64,000 nucleotides of DNA. Source: Paracyclopina nana (lineage: Eukaryota > Arthropoda > Copepoda > Cyclopoida > Cyclopettidae). The notes under the pieces are model-generated. The model did no database searches, had not been told where the DNA came from, and was given only the letters and a program-made list of their open reading frames with translations. This document shows, one piece after another, positions 1-11,791 of the stretch; within the stretch, counting starts at the first letter, position 1; each line of letters begins with the position of its first letter. The position numbers and the translations under genes were made by a program. The stretch is from NCBI GenBank assembly GCA_019096065.1, contig JAGUCH010000006.1, forward strand, positions 206,001 to 270,000, given 5' to 3'.

Positions 1-1704
1 TTTGCTCGCTCTTTAAGTGACAGAGTTTTGTTGTCGTACAAGGCAATCAAAAATCGCTTTACCAAAGTAATCCCACCCGTTCACATGACGTACGAATTTT
101 ATGATACGCTAACAAAGAAAACTCACCACTATAGCGGCTCAAAGTTTCCACGAAAGAAATTTCCAAGACCACGTTATATACTGCTATGTGAGTGGTCCAG
201 TGTCGAACTTACGGAGCTTTTCAAATTCTTTCAAAGTGTGCATCGAAATGACATTCAATGCCACCACGATGGGAAAGTCTATGTGGATTTTTTTGTCGAT
301 GGCGTGCCTTTAGCGAAGTCTTCGGATTGCCAAATGAACGTTCTTTGCGTTAGATTCCTTCCATGTCGAAAAGTTTGGCCTGCAGCCATTCATGTCTACA
401 GAAAGGGACAAACGACAGATATCGTGGACCTTTGTGATCGTGTGATTCAAGAATGCATTGATAACAACTTCATAATTCGACGGTTCATTGGCGACAGCCC
501 TATGAGGGCAAAAATGAAGGCGTTGAAGCAGCACAACGGATATTGCAGCTGCGAATGGTGTTACTGCATTGGCCAATACTTGAAAAACGAACGGAAAATG
601 AGTTTTGATTCATCCACCATGAAGTTCAAGCGCCGCACTCACGAAGAATGGCTCAAAATAGCTGCCAAAATCAATTCGGATCCATCGTCAATTAGTGAGA
701 AAGATAGATTTGGGATCAAGGGCTTCTCTCCATTGCTGCAGCTTAACGATTTTGATATCATCAAGGATTTTGTGCCAGACCCCATGCATAATATTGCGTT
801 AGGAGTCGGTAGAGCTATCCTTGGATTGATTTTCGAAGTAAACCAAGCTAAAGATATCATGACGATCGCCGGCAATCAAATTGTAAAAGCATTTGACAAC
901 CTTTGGATTAATCAGACGATCCCGCAAGAATTCCCAAGGGTACCGAGGTCAATCAAGAATAACTTCAAACACCTTAAGGCGAGTGAGCTGATTGCAATCA
1001 TCTGCTGTGGTTTCAGCCATTTGTACACAGCAATGAAGCCAATAGCCCCCAAATCCGTTATCAAGACATGGCTCTACTTTGCTTACATTGTGCACGCAAC
1101 ATTAATGCCAGACTCCGTGTACAACAACATCATGCCTCAGTCAGTTGCGTTTCGAAAACAAAGAGAATTCTATAGGCTGTATGAGCAAAACTTTGGGAAA
1201 GCCAACTGCACGTTCAACGTGCACACATTCAGCCACTTGACGGAGATAAGAAGATTGGGCAACTTGAGTGACTTTAGCGCAATGCCTTTTGAAAGCTACT
1301 TTAGCTATTTGAAGAAGATTATCAAGCCCTACACGTTAAGTTTCGCCAAACAGTGTTTGATCAAATCTTTCATTTGCAACATGAATGAACATTCCTGTGG
1401 CTACAAAGTTGCCATCAAGGTTAAGGGACCGAAAAGAACAATCAATAACCTTGTGTGCACACGGGACGGGCTCTTTTATTACATGTTGTCAGTTGATGGA
1501 GATTATTACGTTTGCAATCAGATAATCACCAAAAAATTCTTTACTCCGGAGGCGCCTGACCTTGACTGGGACGATGTGTGTGTCAAACTCATTGACAACG
1601 TAGACGAAGAGGAAGTACGTGTGCACAAAAACAAAATAATGTGCAAAGCAATCTTGGCCGATAAGGTTTTGATTTCGGTACCAAATGATGTCTACTTTAC
1701 TTAA
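1..1704 (+). CDS. CACTA/EnSpm-like DNA transposase, 5' partial
   Basis: One uninterrupted reading frame, open to the left edge, so the N-terminus lies outside the window; it ends at TAA 1702-1704. Segments typical of animal EnSpm/CACTA transposase-domain proteins occur in the expected order: FFVDGVPLA near the start, GDSPMRAKM followed by a small Cys-rich stretch (NGYCSCEWCYC), FVPDPMHNIALGV in the middle, HTFSHLTEIRRLG, and MPFESYFSYLKK near the C-terminus. The D-x-P-x-R and D-x-MH aspartates are candidate catalytic residues (inference). In the family this protein cuts and joins element ends in the nucleus. No frameshift or stop is seen over 560 codons, so it is young or under selection. No terminal inverted repeat was recognised downstream. 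A single-exon transposase is certain in type, less so in subfamily. Confidence 0.75.
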   Translation, partial: FARSLSDRVLLSYKAIKNRFTKVIPPVHMTYEFYDTLTKKTHHYSGSKFPRKKFPRPRYILLCEWSSVELTELFKFFQSVHRNDIQCHHDGKVYVDFFVDGVPLAKSSDCQMNVLCVRFLPCRKVWPAAIHVYRKGQTTDIVDLCDRVIQECIDNNFIIRRFIGDSPMRAKMKALKQHNGYCSCEWCYCIGQYLKNERKMSFDSSTMKFKRRTHEEWLKIAAKINSDPSSISEKDRFGIKGFSPLLQLNDFDIIKDFVPDPMHNIALGVGRAILGLIFEVNQAKDIMTIAGNQIVKAFDNLWINQTIPQEFPRVPRSIKNNFKHLKASELIAIICCGFSHLYTAMKPIAPKSVIKTWLYFAYIVHATLMPDSVYNNIMPQSVAFRKQREFYRLYEQNFGKANCTFNVHTFSHLTEIRRLGNLSDFSAMPFESYFSYLKKIIKPYTLSFAKQCLIKSFICNMNEHSCGYKVAIKVKGPKRTINNLVCTRDGLFYYMLSVDGDYYVCNQIITKKFFTPEAPDLDWDDVCVKLIDNVDEEEVRVHKNKIMCKAILADKVLISVPNDVYFT

Positions 1705-1728
1705 TAATAGCAAATGTATCTGAAAAGA

Positions 1729-1734
1729 AATAAA
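1729..1734 (+). terminator. Poly(A) signal of the transposase ORF
   Basis: AATAAA 25 bp after the stop codon, the usual distance for a 3' end signal. Confidence 0.5.
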
Positions 1735-1987
1735 CAACATTTTTGTAGCGTCAAATTAACAGTGATAGCTCACCTTTTTCATTTAATTGCTTTTTAAAGG
1801 CATTCGTAATAATAATAAATTAAATTAAGTAAAAATTCGCTAAGTTCCATGTTTCAATCAAATTTCTCGGAACACATTTGACCAAATTAGATGAAACGAG
1901 CCGCCAAACGGCAACTAATTCCCAGCGGGTTCGGCAAACTCGTTTGAAGTTAATTTGTTGTAGGGTCCAACGCGACCATAGAAACGT

Positions 1988-2035
1988 GTTTGATAAAACT
2001 CGTTTGGAACCAATTTCCAAACAAGTTTTATCGAA
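1988..2035. repeat. Perfect-looking short foldback
   Basis: GATAAAACT.GTTTGGAA is followed, after about 5 bases, by TTCCAAAC.AGTTTTATC, giving a ~20-bp stem hairpin. It sits in a wider stretch (1870-2110) rich in GTTTG/CAAAC words. It could be a terminal structure of the neighbouring CACTA element or an independent foldback. 2110-2480 shows nothing else. Confidence 0.5.
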
Positions 2036-2486
2036 CAGCTTTAGCCAAACTTGTTTGAAACCAAATTCCAAACTCGTCCACATCAAATTTGTGACCCAAA
2101 CGCTTAAAAAAACTGCTAGGAATTTGATGTGATGCAGGGAACTTTTCCCGAAAGGGGTTCGCTGGGTAGTTGATGATAGCTTAGATTTGGACCTACTTCA
2201 ACCATTGATGGTCCTGGCCCATTAGAAACATAACTAAAATTTAATTTGGAGTTTCGAGGCAAAAAATTTCTTTGAAATGATACTTGAAATAGAATCGTTA
2301 CTTGATCCTATTTGCTATACATTTGAAAATAGTACGTCAAAACGTTGTCGAAATTAATTTATTTATCCGGATTAAAGCTTTAATTAAATAATACTACAAA
2401 TTCTAGAATTTGCACAGCATTTAAAAAAATGCTTTCAAGCTAAAAAAAAAAGCAAACTGAAGGGATTTTGCTTACCTACACATTGA

Positions 2487-2600
2487 ATCTATGAGTGCGC
2501 CATCTCTATTTTGTTCAGTGAAATCCAGACAGATGCGCGGCGAAAGCCTTATTATTTCCATTGTGCTGCAGCTGCTCATGTCGGTTGGTAATTTCAGCTA
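2487..2600. repeat. Dispersed repeat, copy 1 of 2
   Basis: Shares the GCGCCATCT word, GAAATCCA.(G)CAGATGCGCGG and a CAGCTGC-rich tail, in the same order and spacing, with 3550-3665. Not recognised as a known family. Confidence 0.5.
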
Positions 2601-2718
2601 AAAAAGGGGACCAAAATCATTGACATAGAGTATGGCTTGCTATTTTGGCGGGCATTTGCCTTTCATTGCAATAATGGCTTATGTTCTGTATTTTAAGCTT
2701 TAATCACTAATGAGAAGC

Positions 2719-2743
2719 AAAAAAAAAAAAAAAAAAAAAAAAA
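2719..2743 (+). repeat. Poly(A) run
   Basis: 25 consecutive A. It could mark a retroposed 3' end, but no coding remnant was seen upstream of it. Confidence 0.8.
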
Positions 2744-3549
2744 GAAAATAAAGGAAAGGAAAATTAATTCAGTAAAATCTCCGTTCCTGCATTATTTGCA
2801 TAATAATAGTATAAGTATTGCATTTGAGTTAGGTGGCGCCATCTGTTGACAAATTATGCGGCAATTATTAATGTGCGTTATCCGCTTTCTAGTTTTGATG
2901 CCTTGCTTTACTGAGCAGATTCTTTCCAATCTTAGTGATGGATTTTGACAGACCCTGCTCATCTACTTTTAGGTTTTGGCTGCACTACGAAAAAAAATTC
3001 AAGAAATTATACGCATAATTTTAAAAAATGGCGCCTTTTGATCAATACATAAAGAATAAGAATTTCTTTTAATATTTTGGCAAAAAAGGGTTGGACAACC
3101 ATGTCAAGACTGCTTCTAGGACAACAGTGAACAAAAACCACAATTAGATCATCTAGACATTAAATTGTCTGAAATGCGCTAAACATTTATGATCATATGA
3201 TTAGAGCCATCGTTCCTGTTCCTGATGAAATTGACAAAAATTATAATGCTCACCTACAAGCACATTCACTTGAATAGCTATTAGAGCATTGACAAAAATG
3301 TAATATCAAAGAATATGAAACTTCTATGAAAGAGTTCTATTGAAATTGTGAAAAATATTTATTAATTTGATTCCACTTGACGTTATATTATGGCAAAACA
3401 ATGTTGAAATTAATTCAGTGCTCCATGTTGAAGCATTCCATCAACACTTTCAAATTTGGGCAAATTTTTTATTTATAAAAAAATGCCTTGAATATTTTTT
3501 TTTAGTTTGAAAAGCAAAGGTTAAAAGCGAAAAGTTAATTAAATCTACT

Positions 3550-3665
3550 AGAGCGCCATCTATGAATAGTTGAATGAAATCCACGCAGATGCGCGGCAAA
3601 AGCCAATTTACTTCCATTGTGCGTCAGCTGCACATGAACAATATGTGCAGCTGCACAGAGGATGA
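3550..3665. repeat. Dispersed repeat, copy 2 of 2
   Basis: Same block as 2487-2600, beginning with GCGCCATCT and containing GAAATCCACGCAGATGCGC. A foldback element follows directly (3689-3817). No gene seen from 2745 to 4480. Confidence 0.5.
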
Positions 3666-3688
3666 TTTGTAATTTTGGCTCGCACACT

Positions 3689-3817
3689 AAAAAACCATGG
3701 CTTTTTGAGACCCTTTCAGAATGGGGGTGCGTTAATTCAAAAAGGAACAAATATGAGCAAAGTTCCCTTTTCAGTTAACACCCCCCTAAATCTCAAAAAA
3801 GCCATGATTTGTTTTTA
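3689..3817 (-). mobile_element. Foldback/MITE family FB1, copy a
   Basis: Outer arms AAACCATGGCTTTTTGAGA and TCTCAAAAAAGCCATG are inverted, and the inner arms GGGGGTGCGTTA and TAACACCCCCC are inverted, so almost the whole element folds on itself. On the opposite strand it carries GTTCCTTTTTGAA.TAACG, the core shared with copies at 24685, 56937 and 61660. Non-autonomous; no ORF. Confidence 0.7.
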
Positions 3818-4479
3818 AATCAAAATAAATTCAAATAGATGAGCTGGGCCTCTTTATAATGTGGCACAAAAATGCAGCTGAGTGGCGCAACTTGGCCGTT
3901 TTTGCAGTGCAGCAAATTTCTCGTCAAAACGGCGCGCCCAAATTGTGAAAAAGCTGCCATCAATCAAAATAAAGCAGATTTGGCATAAAAGTTGGTGGTC
4001 ATGATCCTTCGAAAAGGTGAAAATTGTGTCACCTTGAGCCTGATGATTTTTAGTATGAGCAGCAGCTTGTGAATCAGGAAATGGTGTAAAAATCAGCAAT
4101 TAGAGGAAATTCAGGGAAAACTCCTACTTTCCTCAACTTTATGTGATGTCACCACACCAAAGTTGATGATGATGATGAAACCTTCTCCAATCCAGGAAAG
4201 ACATTATTTTCACATGCAACAATTGAGCAATCTGGCATAAAACGGAATTGCTAAACTCCCATTTTAAAATCTCAAGCATAAATTCTTGCATTTTATGTTT
4301 GTAATCACTTCATAAATATCAAAATAGGCCAATAAACGCTTCATTTTGGGGCTAATCTGTAGTTTGAACAAGCTAGGTTATTTTTGACTCAGCTTGTTGA
4401 TGTTTGGAATTTTTAAATGAGTTTGAATATGTTGGTTTGCTGAGTTTTTAAATGTCTCTGCTGAGTACATCTCAGTTTG

Positions 4480-5575
4480 CTGAGTTCATCCCATGCTGAG
4501 TTTGTCTCTGTTTGCTCAGTTCATTGCAGTTTGCAGAGTTAATTTCAGTTTGCAGAGTTCATCTCAGTGTTCTGAGTTTGAATCAGCAAATTGAGTTCAT
4601 CTCAGAGTTCTGAGTTCATCTCAGCGTTCTGAGTTCATCTCAGCGTTCTGAGTTCATCTCAGCGTTCTGAGTTCATCTCAGCGTTCTGAAATCACCTCAG
4701 TTTGCTGAGTTCATGTCAGTTTGCTGAGTTCATCTCAGTATGCTGAGTTTATCGCAGTTGGCTGAGTTCATCGCAGACTGCAGTGTTTATTGCAGTTTGC
4801 AGAGATTATTGCAGTTTGCTGAGTTCATTGCAACTTGCTGAGTTCATCTCAGTTTGCCAACTTAATCGCAGTTTGCTGAGTTCATCTCAGTTTGCTGAGT
4901 TCATTGCAGTTTGGTGAGTTCATATCAGTTTGCTGAGTTCATATCAGTTTGCTCAGCTTATCGCAGTTTGCAGAGTTCATCTCAGTGTGCTGAGTTTGAA
5001 TCAGCAAATTGAGTTCATCTCAGCGTTCTGAATTCATCTCAGCGTTCTGAGTTCATATTAGTGTTCTGAGTTCATCTCAGCGTTCTGAGTTCATCTCAGT
5101 TTGCTGAGTTCATCTCAGTTTGCTGAGTTCATCTCAGTTTGCTGAGTTCATCTCAGTTTGCTGAGTTCATCTCAGTTTCTGAGTTCATCTCAGTTTGCTG
5201 AGTTCATCTCAGTTTGCTGAGTTCATCTCAGTTTGCTGAGTTCATCTCAGTTTGCTGAGTTCATCTCAGTTTGCTGAATTCATCTCAGTTTGCTGAGTTC
5301 ATCTCAGTTTGCTGAGTTCATCTCAGTTTGCTGAGTTCATCTCAGTTTGCTGAGTTCATCTCAGTTTGCTGAATTCATCTCAGTTTGCTGAATTCATCTC
5401 AGTTTGCTGAGTTCATCTCAGTTTGCTGAGTTCATCTCAGTTTGCTGAGTTCATCTCAGTTTGCTGAGTTCATCTCAGTTTGCTGAGTTCATCTCAGTTT
5501 GCTGAGTTCATCTCAGTTTGCTGAGTTCATCTCAGTTTGCTGAGTTCATCTCAGTTTGCTGAGTTCATCTCAACT
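4480..5575. repeat. 19-bp satellite
   Basis: About 57 tandem units of CTCAGTTTGCTGAGTTCAT. They are degenerate at the left end (4480-5080, several variants such as TCAGCGTTCTGAG) and nearly perfect from about 5085 to 5570. Each unit contains CTCAG and CTGAG separated by 4 bases, so single strands can form a hairpin per unit. It lies about 0.9 kb upstream of the first recognised exon of the + GPCR gene; 5580-6436 between them shows no exon I can support. Confidence 0.95.
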
Positions 5576-6436
5576 TGTCTGATATAGTTTTGTCTCAGAC
5601 TCAAAGTTCTCAGTTCCATTTGCCTTAATGGTCCTGCAGAGCTGTGGAAGTCTCAGTTTGCTGATGTTGCATCCTTTTTGCATTGCTGATGTTTGTTTGC
5701 TGAGCTGGCAAAGCATGATAAATGAAGTTTCTTTCGCAGATAAAATTGGAGCCCAGCCTCAAACATCTTCATTATGCAGGCGTTAAATGAGATTTGATCA
5801 GGAATCTGATTTTGCTCAAGAATTTTCACATGCTGAGTGTTCTAGGTCAATGCTCATCTTTGCTTTGCAAATGAAGCAGCGCAGTTGCACAATCAATGGA
5901 TTGTCTCAGTCGAAGAAAAGATGTCATTAAAAGATGATGAAACAATAGTGGGAACATTATGCACATCTTCCTGACATTGCGCTTTAAAAAAACCTACTTT
6001 GAACTGACGTGATTTCTCCTGAACGACAAAAAATGCCAATAATTCCCCAGGACACAAAACTAGACTCGAGTCTCGCTTTGACTATCGAACAATCGTTAAA
6101 AATCATCAAACATCTCTTGACAATTTCATTAATAGCCTTGACTTGCCAATCTAATTCATAATTAATTCTATGCATCCGAATGATTTCTTGCCAATTAAAA
6201 TGGACTTTTAGTCAAGGTATCGGCATTGAAATCCAATTATAAAATATTTAACGCAGTTGGTAGCATCACAAATGACTTGCTTCCCTAGTTTGGTGTCTTT
6301 TTTCAAGATTGTAATTTTTTGTCTCTCACTCAAAATCGCACTTTACCAAATGTGATTGTTTTTCGATGAAGCTCATCGTTATGTGACCTTGGCACGCTAA
6401 TGGAAGTAGCTAAAAACTGCCATTTTCTCCTTTCAG

Positions 6437-9400
6437 GGGTGCAGCTACATGATGCTTGTGATTCGATCAGCCTGACAAGAAGACATCTATATAGCCTCAT
6501 TACAGCCACAAGGGAGGTGCCTGGGGGCTCTGCCTTCGGGGTTCGCATTAGTGGGCCTCCACTTTTAGGTAAGTCATATCAACAAGTGCCTTCAAACCAT
6601 ATTTCCCAATTTTAGTTCATCTTCATTTAATATTTATTTCTACACTTAATCTTTGATTAACAATTGATCTGCTTTAAATTAGCCAGAAATGGCTTATTGT
6701 AGCTTGCCAACATAGATTTTTCCAGATTTTTTTGTCTTTGATTGTTGTTTGAAGCAAGGGGAGCGATAAACATATTTCATCAATTCAATTAAGTGAAGTT
6801 CACTAAATATTAACCATAAACTGTGTGATTCAGAAGCATTCATGATTTTAGATTTTTTCTCATTGATTCTGTACATATAGCTGCTTAGCTGATGAATAAA
6901 AACTTTATTAGATCTTGACTTACGTACTTTTGATGCCAATCAGTGACAAAAAAATTTGGAAAAATTGTTGGTGACAAGCTCGGCCAAGCCATTTTAATCA
7001 ATTGCTAAGCAGACTTATCGGTGACTCAGTAATGTATCGACATACAAAACATATAACTAAATCCACTTTTTTCAGGTGTCATTGGCATTGGCAAACCTGT
7101 GGAATTGAGTGAAACCAAAGGTGCTCTGCATGCCTTCAATATACCCCTGATCACAGTGGGTCAATTGGAGCATGCGAAGAAATTTGACAACATTCTCTCA
7201 ACTGCTCCAGATATTTTAGGCCAAGCCAAGGTACAGCAAAAAAGCAACAAAAAAATTAGATCATACTTTTGGATCTTGATTTTCAGGCTTTGGCTGCCAT
7301 CATTTATGAAATGAGTGTGGACAAAGTGGCACTCATCACCCAAAATGAAAAGGCCTCAGTGACATTTTTGTCTGAGGCCTCAGAATTTGGCATTGGAGTG
7401 ACCAATGTGCTTGAGCTGAAAAATGATGCCAACAAAAGTGCTCAAGCTTTGGCCTATGCCAATGGTCTGGATGGCCATCAACCTGTCATTGTGCTCATCC
7501 TGGATGCCTTCACCATTTTGGACATTGCTGAGACCATTGTCAGGGCTGGAGGACTGAGCAAAACTCCCATTTGGATCATTGCCTCAGTTGGACTGAGACA
7601 CATGAATCACATCCAGGATTGGAAGCATGTCTACAATGGTGGAATAGTGCTTGAGCCTTACCTTCCAGAGCTGGATCAGTTTCATCGATACTTTCAAAGA
7701 TCTCTTGAAGTAACAACTCCTCACTCTTTAGTATCAGCAAAATTTAATACATTTTGCTTACTTTTCAGGATCCAAGGCATAGCATGAAGAGTCTCCTAAA
7801 TGAGTACAAGTCTCTCATAGGAAGAGGGAGCATCACAATTGATCCACAAGTGGCCAATATTGTTAAAGGAGTCTCCGCTTTGACAGCTGCTTTCAGGCTT
7901 GTCCAGCTTGACCGGTGTTCTGGAGTCCAAGAGGCTTCTTGCCTGAGGCAACTACACAGTGACAGATTGCATGAAGCCATCTTGGTCAATCTGAAAAAGC
8001 TCTCTTTCACCACCATGGGATCTGGGCAAATCCATGATGATCACCCAAATCATCATCACTTCACTCCGGATGGGAGATTGGTGTCTTCGAAAAGACTGGT
8101 GTACCTTGTCGATGAGGATTCTGGACTTGACCGAGTGGGCTGGTATTCAGACAGCTCTGGACTTCACATTGATCTGGAGGAATCTCCAGCCTATGATGAT
8201 GGCGACAATGAGTTGGAGAGTCGGCATAGGATCAGTGATATCACAGAGAGGCCAAGATCTGCTCCACTTGTCACCTATCCGGAAAGCCAGCCCTCCTTCA
8301 AAAGACCAGTGGGAAAATTCCAAGATCTGGACACAACAACCACAGAGGCACAAACTAGATCTACAGACATTCTGTCAAGGCCAGTCTTCTCATACAAAGA
8401 GTTCATCAGTCGCACTTGGGCTCTTGTCGTGTTGACAGTGGCCATTTTGGGTTTCTGCATCTCCATGTGGATGCTCATGTATGTGCTGATCAAGATATGT
8501 GATGGGACCTTGGGCGGTCAACAAGCTATGGGATTGATGCTGATGATTGGAGTCACAGGATTGTTTGGCAGCGTCATTCCTTGGCTACTGCCACCAAATG
8601 AGATGTCTTGCGCTGCGAGACATTTCTTACACCCGCTGCTCTTGTCACTATGCTTTTCCGTGTTGCTTGTGAAAGCCATGCAACTGCGATCATTCATAGC
8701 TGTTGGGCTCGGAGGACGCATTCCTCAAATCAACCAACTAGTCAGCCTCTTATTCATGGTGATTGTCCAAGTGGTCATCAGCTCTGAATGGTACATGATG
8801 AGTAAGCCGATAGGGCATGTAGCCACTTTCGAGGTTGACGACTCATTCCCTAAATGTGATGTTAGTCGCAACCGTTTCCTGATCCTTCACTCATACCCCG
8901 CCGCCTTGTTGATCATATCCTTTTGCTATGGCGTCTCAGTGCTCAAGATCAAGACCAATTTCCACGAAGGCCGCTGGATCACAGCTGCTTCCATAAGCAT
9001 GCTGCCCATTTACGCAGTGTGGATGTTGATTTGCTACTGTGCCCCAGCTCACTTCCATGACCCTGCCACATCGACAGCCATCATTGTCCTGGCTTTGATG
9101 ATCCTGTTCATCGTATTCATTCCCAAGATGTACACCATCAATCGACAGATCAAGTTGGATGAGAAGGACGCCCTCTTTTATGGCAGCAAGCCGAATTCCA
9201 TCAATGATTCCACTCTGCACTCCAGCAACTCCTATGGCTATTCTCCACAATACAAGCGAATGGCTCGAGGTAGCCATGCCCAAAAGCCAATCTGGAGGAC
9301 ACCGAAGAACAAGGTGGTCCACATCCATGGCACCAATGGTGCCAGGTTCAATGGGTTTGTGGCCAGCTCTGATCCAGCCTCTTGCAGCTATGAGGAATGG

Positions 9401-9754
9401 CATAATCCCACCTCCATTTACAACACCTCAAGGTTAATTTTTTTGGTACATTTAATTCACCAATTTTAGGAGGCTTCATTTCTCTCCTCCAGGAGGTGCC
9501 ACAATTCAAGCAAGGACTTCCATGCAGTTCACTTGGGCACAAATTCGAATTCGAGGAGCAGCAAAGAGAGGTCACCTCCAGGTCACCACAACAAGAGGAG
9601 CTCTAGGTCCAATTCGAAGTCTTCAAGTCGCTCAAGTCCTTCCTATGGATGCACAGTGAAGGGAACTTCAGCCATTGTGCTCACACCTGATTCCATAGTG
9701 TACAACGATGATGGCATTTGGGCCCACCGATATGACACCAGCCCACGACACTGA
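6437..9754 (+). CDS. Orphan class C GPCR (mGluR/GABA-B-like), 5' exons not found
   Basis: Exons: 6437-6568, 7076-7230, 7287-7709, 7769-9432 and 9493-9754. All phases agree and all junctions are GT-AG; 877 residues are recognised. The first part is a bilobed Venus-flytrap ligand-binding domain (GALHAFNIPLITV; later AVSALTAAFRL-like with HFTPDGRL and VGWYSDSSGLHI, as in mGluR lobes). A ~60-residue Cys-free linker follows instead of the mGluR Cys-rich domain. Seven membrane segments start at FISRTWALVVLTVAIL and end with FIPKMYTI, the class C PK motif. A paired Cys (SCAARHF and FPKCDVS) can form the TM3-ECL2 bond. The C-tail is Ser/Arg rich. Compared with the - paralogue, the exons for signal peptide and first lobe are missing and there is one extra intron (6569-7075). 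It is either truncated or has distant 5' exons. Ligand unknown. Confidence 0.8.
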
Positions 9755-11340
9755 TATTGGTGACATTTCCAGCTGTGATCTCAATTAGCAAATCAGTGGA
9801 ACATCTCCCTCGAGAGGTTGCGTGACTTGAACTTGAATTGTTCCGATTGAATAGTTTTCAGTAAAATGCCAGTCAGCAATATTTGCTTATTTTTAAATTT
9901 TGGAGTTGAGCTTGGTTTATAATGGAGGGCTGATTAGTTGAGCTGTAAAAAGTTAGTCATTTCGTATTAAAAAGAATTAAGGCTTGGCTAGCTCAATGTC
10001 ACGAAAAAAGTGTTTAAAGAGTTTGTCACGTGTGACAAATTTCCTTCGCACATCTTCAACTCACTACTTAGCACACTTGTGACCTTGTGTGTTTTTTTAC
10101 TGAGGTGCTGCATGCACAATGGGCAATTTTTTCGCAAGGAAATTGAAAATAGCTCCTCTCAACTCTAAAATGTCAAGCCTAAAAAACCTGGAAAAAATGT
10201 AGCTCAAAACGGTGTTTTTTCTTGGCTGAAAAATGTCGGGTATTCACATGCCAAAAAGGACCCAATTTTAGGAGACGTAAAAGGTCACATTGGACTGAAC
10301 AATTTGACCTCTCATCATCATCGTCAGCATCATCATTTTGAGTTTCACTTATTGCAAAAGCGTAAAAAATTATTGGCAGTGCGCGAAATGCAAATATATT
10401 TGCTACGCGCGTTGAAATCTCCACGCAGATGTTGTTAAAAATAAGCTCCGCGCGTTGAAATCACCATAACGTATGCAGTAAAAAATGGACTCCGCGCGTT
10501 GAAATCACCATAACTTATGTAGTAAAAAATGAACTACGCGCGTTGAAATCACCACAACTTAAAAATTACATCAAATATCCACGATGAAATTAAAACGAGG
10601 GCAGGCGTTGAAATCTCCAGGATTCTAAGATATCAACCACTTACAAATTAAACAGATTTGATGAGAATCTCACGGAAATCTTTGATTCGCAACCGCAAAG
10701 GTTATTATTGTACAGAAACCCTGTGGAAAATTAAAAGCAATTCAAATTGATCAAGATTATGCTGACCTTTATCGAGATCAACCGCCAACTTTGCTGCCAA
10801 GGATCACTGATCATGATTGTTTTTGCAATTGAGCCATTTTTTACAAGAGCCTTAGGCATGGACTGATGTGCATTCTTGACTTTCATAAGTTTTGCCAATT
10901 TGAAATGTGAAACATGCCAAATTGAACTTCCTACTTTTGGCTGCAATGCCATGCATATTTTTGTCGCATTTCATTGAATCAAAATTTGCACACCATGAGC
11001 TTAATTAGTGAGAACTTTGAATTTCTTCAAGGGCAATTTGCACAAAAATGACTTTTGCACATATAGCAAATTCAAATTGCACCATATTTTCTGGCTTAAT
11101 AGTTGCACTAACAAGTATCACTACGTTTTAGAATAGAATCATGGGAATTCGGTTAAAATATATAAAATCAGTTGAAAATGGAAGAGATTTCATCGAGTGA
11201 TGCCTAAACGAGCAAAATCTCAAATTGCGAGCCCAAATCACGCTCGAGCCTTGGCTATATCAATATATGGTCTGGCGAAGATCACACACAGTAATTACGT
11301 CAATCATCATCATGTCCTTATCAGTGACCTTAATCAGTGA
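9755..11340. other. Intergenic region between convergent GPCR genes
   Basis: AT-rich, with one short tandem repeat (10403-10565). ATTAAA near 9965 is a possible 3' end signal for the + gene. Open frames here have no recognisable protein content. Confidence 0.5.
10403..10565. repeat. 44-bp tandem repeat, ~3.7 copies
   Basis: Units start at 10403, 10446, 10490 and 10534, each with CT(A/C)CGCGCGTTGAAATC followed by an A-rich tail. A fifth diverged GCGTTGAAATCTCC lies near 10603. The CGCGCG core is unusual in this AT-rich stretch. Confidence 0.85.
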
Positions 11341-11377
11341 CCATACTATTACGAAACCAAAGATGGAGAAAATTGGT

Positions 11378-11630
11378 CGAATTGGTCACTAGTGTCTCTG
11401 AGGCCAGAGGCCATGAGTATTATTCCATCGGAGGGGCTCTGGCTTTGCGACCTCAATTGGCCTCCAATGTGAATCTTCACCAAATGTCCAGGATTGGTGT
11501 GAGGCTGCTTTTGGCTGTTCACTGTAGTCAGCCTCTTCCTTGATCGTCCTCTTGCCACCAATTCTTCCTTCGATGAGCTCTTGCTCATTTGGTGACCTCA
11601 AGAGGTCACTTCCAACTCACTAGCTCAAAC
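11378..11630 (-). pseudogene. Duplicate of the GPCR C-terminal tail
   Basis: About 250 bp, roughly 90% identical by eye to the 3' coding end of the neighbouring GPCR gene (11870-12125), offset 491 bp and on the same strand. The frame is still open and encodes the same tail words (SKSSSKEELVARGRSRKR, QLRSQSQSPSDG, SGLRDTSDQF). No 7TM region or splice site precedes it, so it is a local duplication of the last exon's end. It could serve as an alternative 3' end, but nothing shows this. Confidence 0.8.
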
Positions 11631-11684
11631 TAGAAATGACCACAAGTAAAAAGAGCACTCGGTTGTTTCTTATCATAACACGAC

Positions 11685-11690
11685 TTTATT
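11685..11690 (-). terminator. Poly(A) signal of the - strand GPCR gene
   Basis: AATAAA on the minus strand about 100 bp past the stop codon at 11792. If used, the 11378-11630 duplicate lies outside the transcript. Confidence 0.5.
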
Positions 11691-11791
11691 TGCATCTATT
11701 AGCTAATAAGAATAATAGTTGTTGTGCGTTGGTTGCTTCCTTCCTTTGTTTTCACCCATATTATCACAAAAAATAATAATACAAGTACTAT

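Noticed and set aside
4480-5575. CRISPR-like array
   Set aside because: No distinct spacers, unit is continuous 19-bp tandem, and the genome is eukaryotic with introns.
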